Positions 5,237 through 5,675 of a stretch of 5,675 nt of DNA are shown here, piece after piece. Numbering within the stretch: the first letter of the stretch is position 1; each line of letters opens with the position of its first letter. The notes below the pieces were generated by a model. It had not been told where the DNA came from. It made no database searches and saw only the letters and a program-made list of their open reading frames with translations. The stretch covers positions 1-5,675 of the forward strand of contig JAOUJX010000277.1 in assembly GCA_029882955.1 (NCBI GenBank), in the 5' to 3' direction. The position numbers and the translations under genes are program-made. Origin of the DNA: Gammaproteobacteria bacterium (GTDB lineage Bacteria > Pseudomonadota > Gammaproteobacteria > GCA-001735895).

Positions 5237-5675
5237 ATGCGGGCCGCTGTTTTCCAGTGTGCCGGTGGTGGCCTGAGTTCACAACAGCGCTTGCAACGTC
5301 TGCGAGAAGCGATTTCAGAACAGCAGCTGGACCTGGTTGTCTGTCCCGAACTCTTTATGTCCGGCTACCATGTGGGTGATAGTATCAACACGCTTGCCCA
5401 GCCATCTGACGGCTCTTTTGCTGAAGCTATTAAAACACTGGCGCGTACAGCTAACACGGCTATTGCTTATGGCTATCCGGAACAGACTGATGCCGGTATT
5501 TATAATTCGGCACTGTGTATTGACAGCAATGGAAAGCTTCTCGCTAATCATCGCAAATTGCTGCTACCGCCAGGCTTCGAAGCACGCTACTTCAAAGAAG
5601 GTCAGCAATTAACCGTGTTTGACCTGAATGGCTTCAAATGCGCCTTCTTAGTCTGTTATGACGTTGAATACCCGG
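5237..5675 (+). CDS. Nitrilase-superfamily carbon-nitrogen hydrolase (partial, cut by right edge)
   Basis: The frame runs open for 146 codons from the ATG at 5237 to the edge. The product carries the Glu-Lys-Cys catalytic triad of the superfamily: E38 in VVCPELFMSGY, K107 in NHRKLLLPP, and C140 in FLVCYDVEYP. E115 in PPGFEARYF fits the second conserved Glu. The protein starts directly with the first strand (MRAAVFQCAG) and has no signal peptide, so it is cytoplasmic. These enzymes hydrolyse amides, N-carbamoyl compounds or nitriles through a cysteine thioester. The CYDVEYP nucleophile context suggests an amidase or carbamoylase rather than a true nitrilase, but the substrate cannot be assigned. 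The ATG follows the M24 stop by one base (TAATATG) with only weak Shine-Dalgarno sequence in the M24 3' end, so translation is probably coupled. Roughly half of the usual 260-300 residues is visible. The family call is firm. Confidence 0.93.
   Translation, partial: MRAAVFQCAGGGLSSQQRLQRLREAISEQQLDLVVCPELFMSGYHVGDSINTLAQPSDGSFAEAIKTLARTANTAIAYGYPEQTDAGIYNSALCIDSNGKLLANHRKLLLPPGFEARYFKEGQQLTVFDLNGFKCAFLVCYDVEYP

Noticed and set aside
5315..5612. Open frames in other frames over the nitrilase gene
   Set aside because: The frame starting at 5237 carries the full Glu-Lys-Cys triad; the others are shadows.

Overview
This window most likely comes from a gammaproteobacterium, probably environmental or marine. 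The main evidence is a RimO that matches the gammaproteobacterial form along its whole length, as I recall the E. coli sequence. The N-terminal region of the leftmost protein also resembles gammaproteobacterial diguanylate cyclases. Nothing in the window identifies a genus. I see no rRNA, tRNA, CRISPR, insertion sequence or phage feature. Nearly all of the sequence is coding, on both strands.

Layout. (1) 3-680, minus: the N-terminal part of a probable diguanylate cyclase, cut by the left edge. (2) 756-1097, plus: a small stand-alone Rieske [2Fe-2S] protein, divergent from gene 1. (3) 1094-2416, minus: rimO, convergent with the Rieske gene, with the two stop codons overlapping. (4) 2576-3313, plus: a secreted protein of unknown function built from two copies of one cysteine-bounded domain, followed by a likely intrinsic terminator. 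(5) 3326-3982, minus: a GntR/FCD-type regulator. (6) 4078-5235, plus: an M24 (creatinase/aminopeptidase P fold) protein. (7) 5237 to the right edge, plus: a nitrilase-superfamily C-N hydrolase, cut by the edge. No gap between genes reaches 300 bases.

The right half is the most interesting part. The regulator is divergent from a tight two-gene unit (one base between the genes) encoding two different C-N hydrolase folds. The M24 protein appears to have lost all five metal ligands of the peptidase family but keeps the histidine that serves as catalytic base in metal-free creatinase. The intergenic region holds two inverted copies of a 12-bp sequence with a palindromic TGTATACA core. One copy lies inside the spacer of a near-consensus promoter for the regulator; the other covers the regulator's start codon. 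This looks like a self-controlled, inducible catabolic module for a small nitrogen compound (amide, ureido, guanidino or cyclic amide). The substrate cannot be read from the sequence. The left half is mostly housekeeping and signalling genes.
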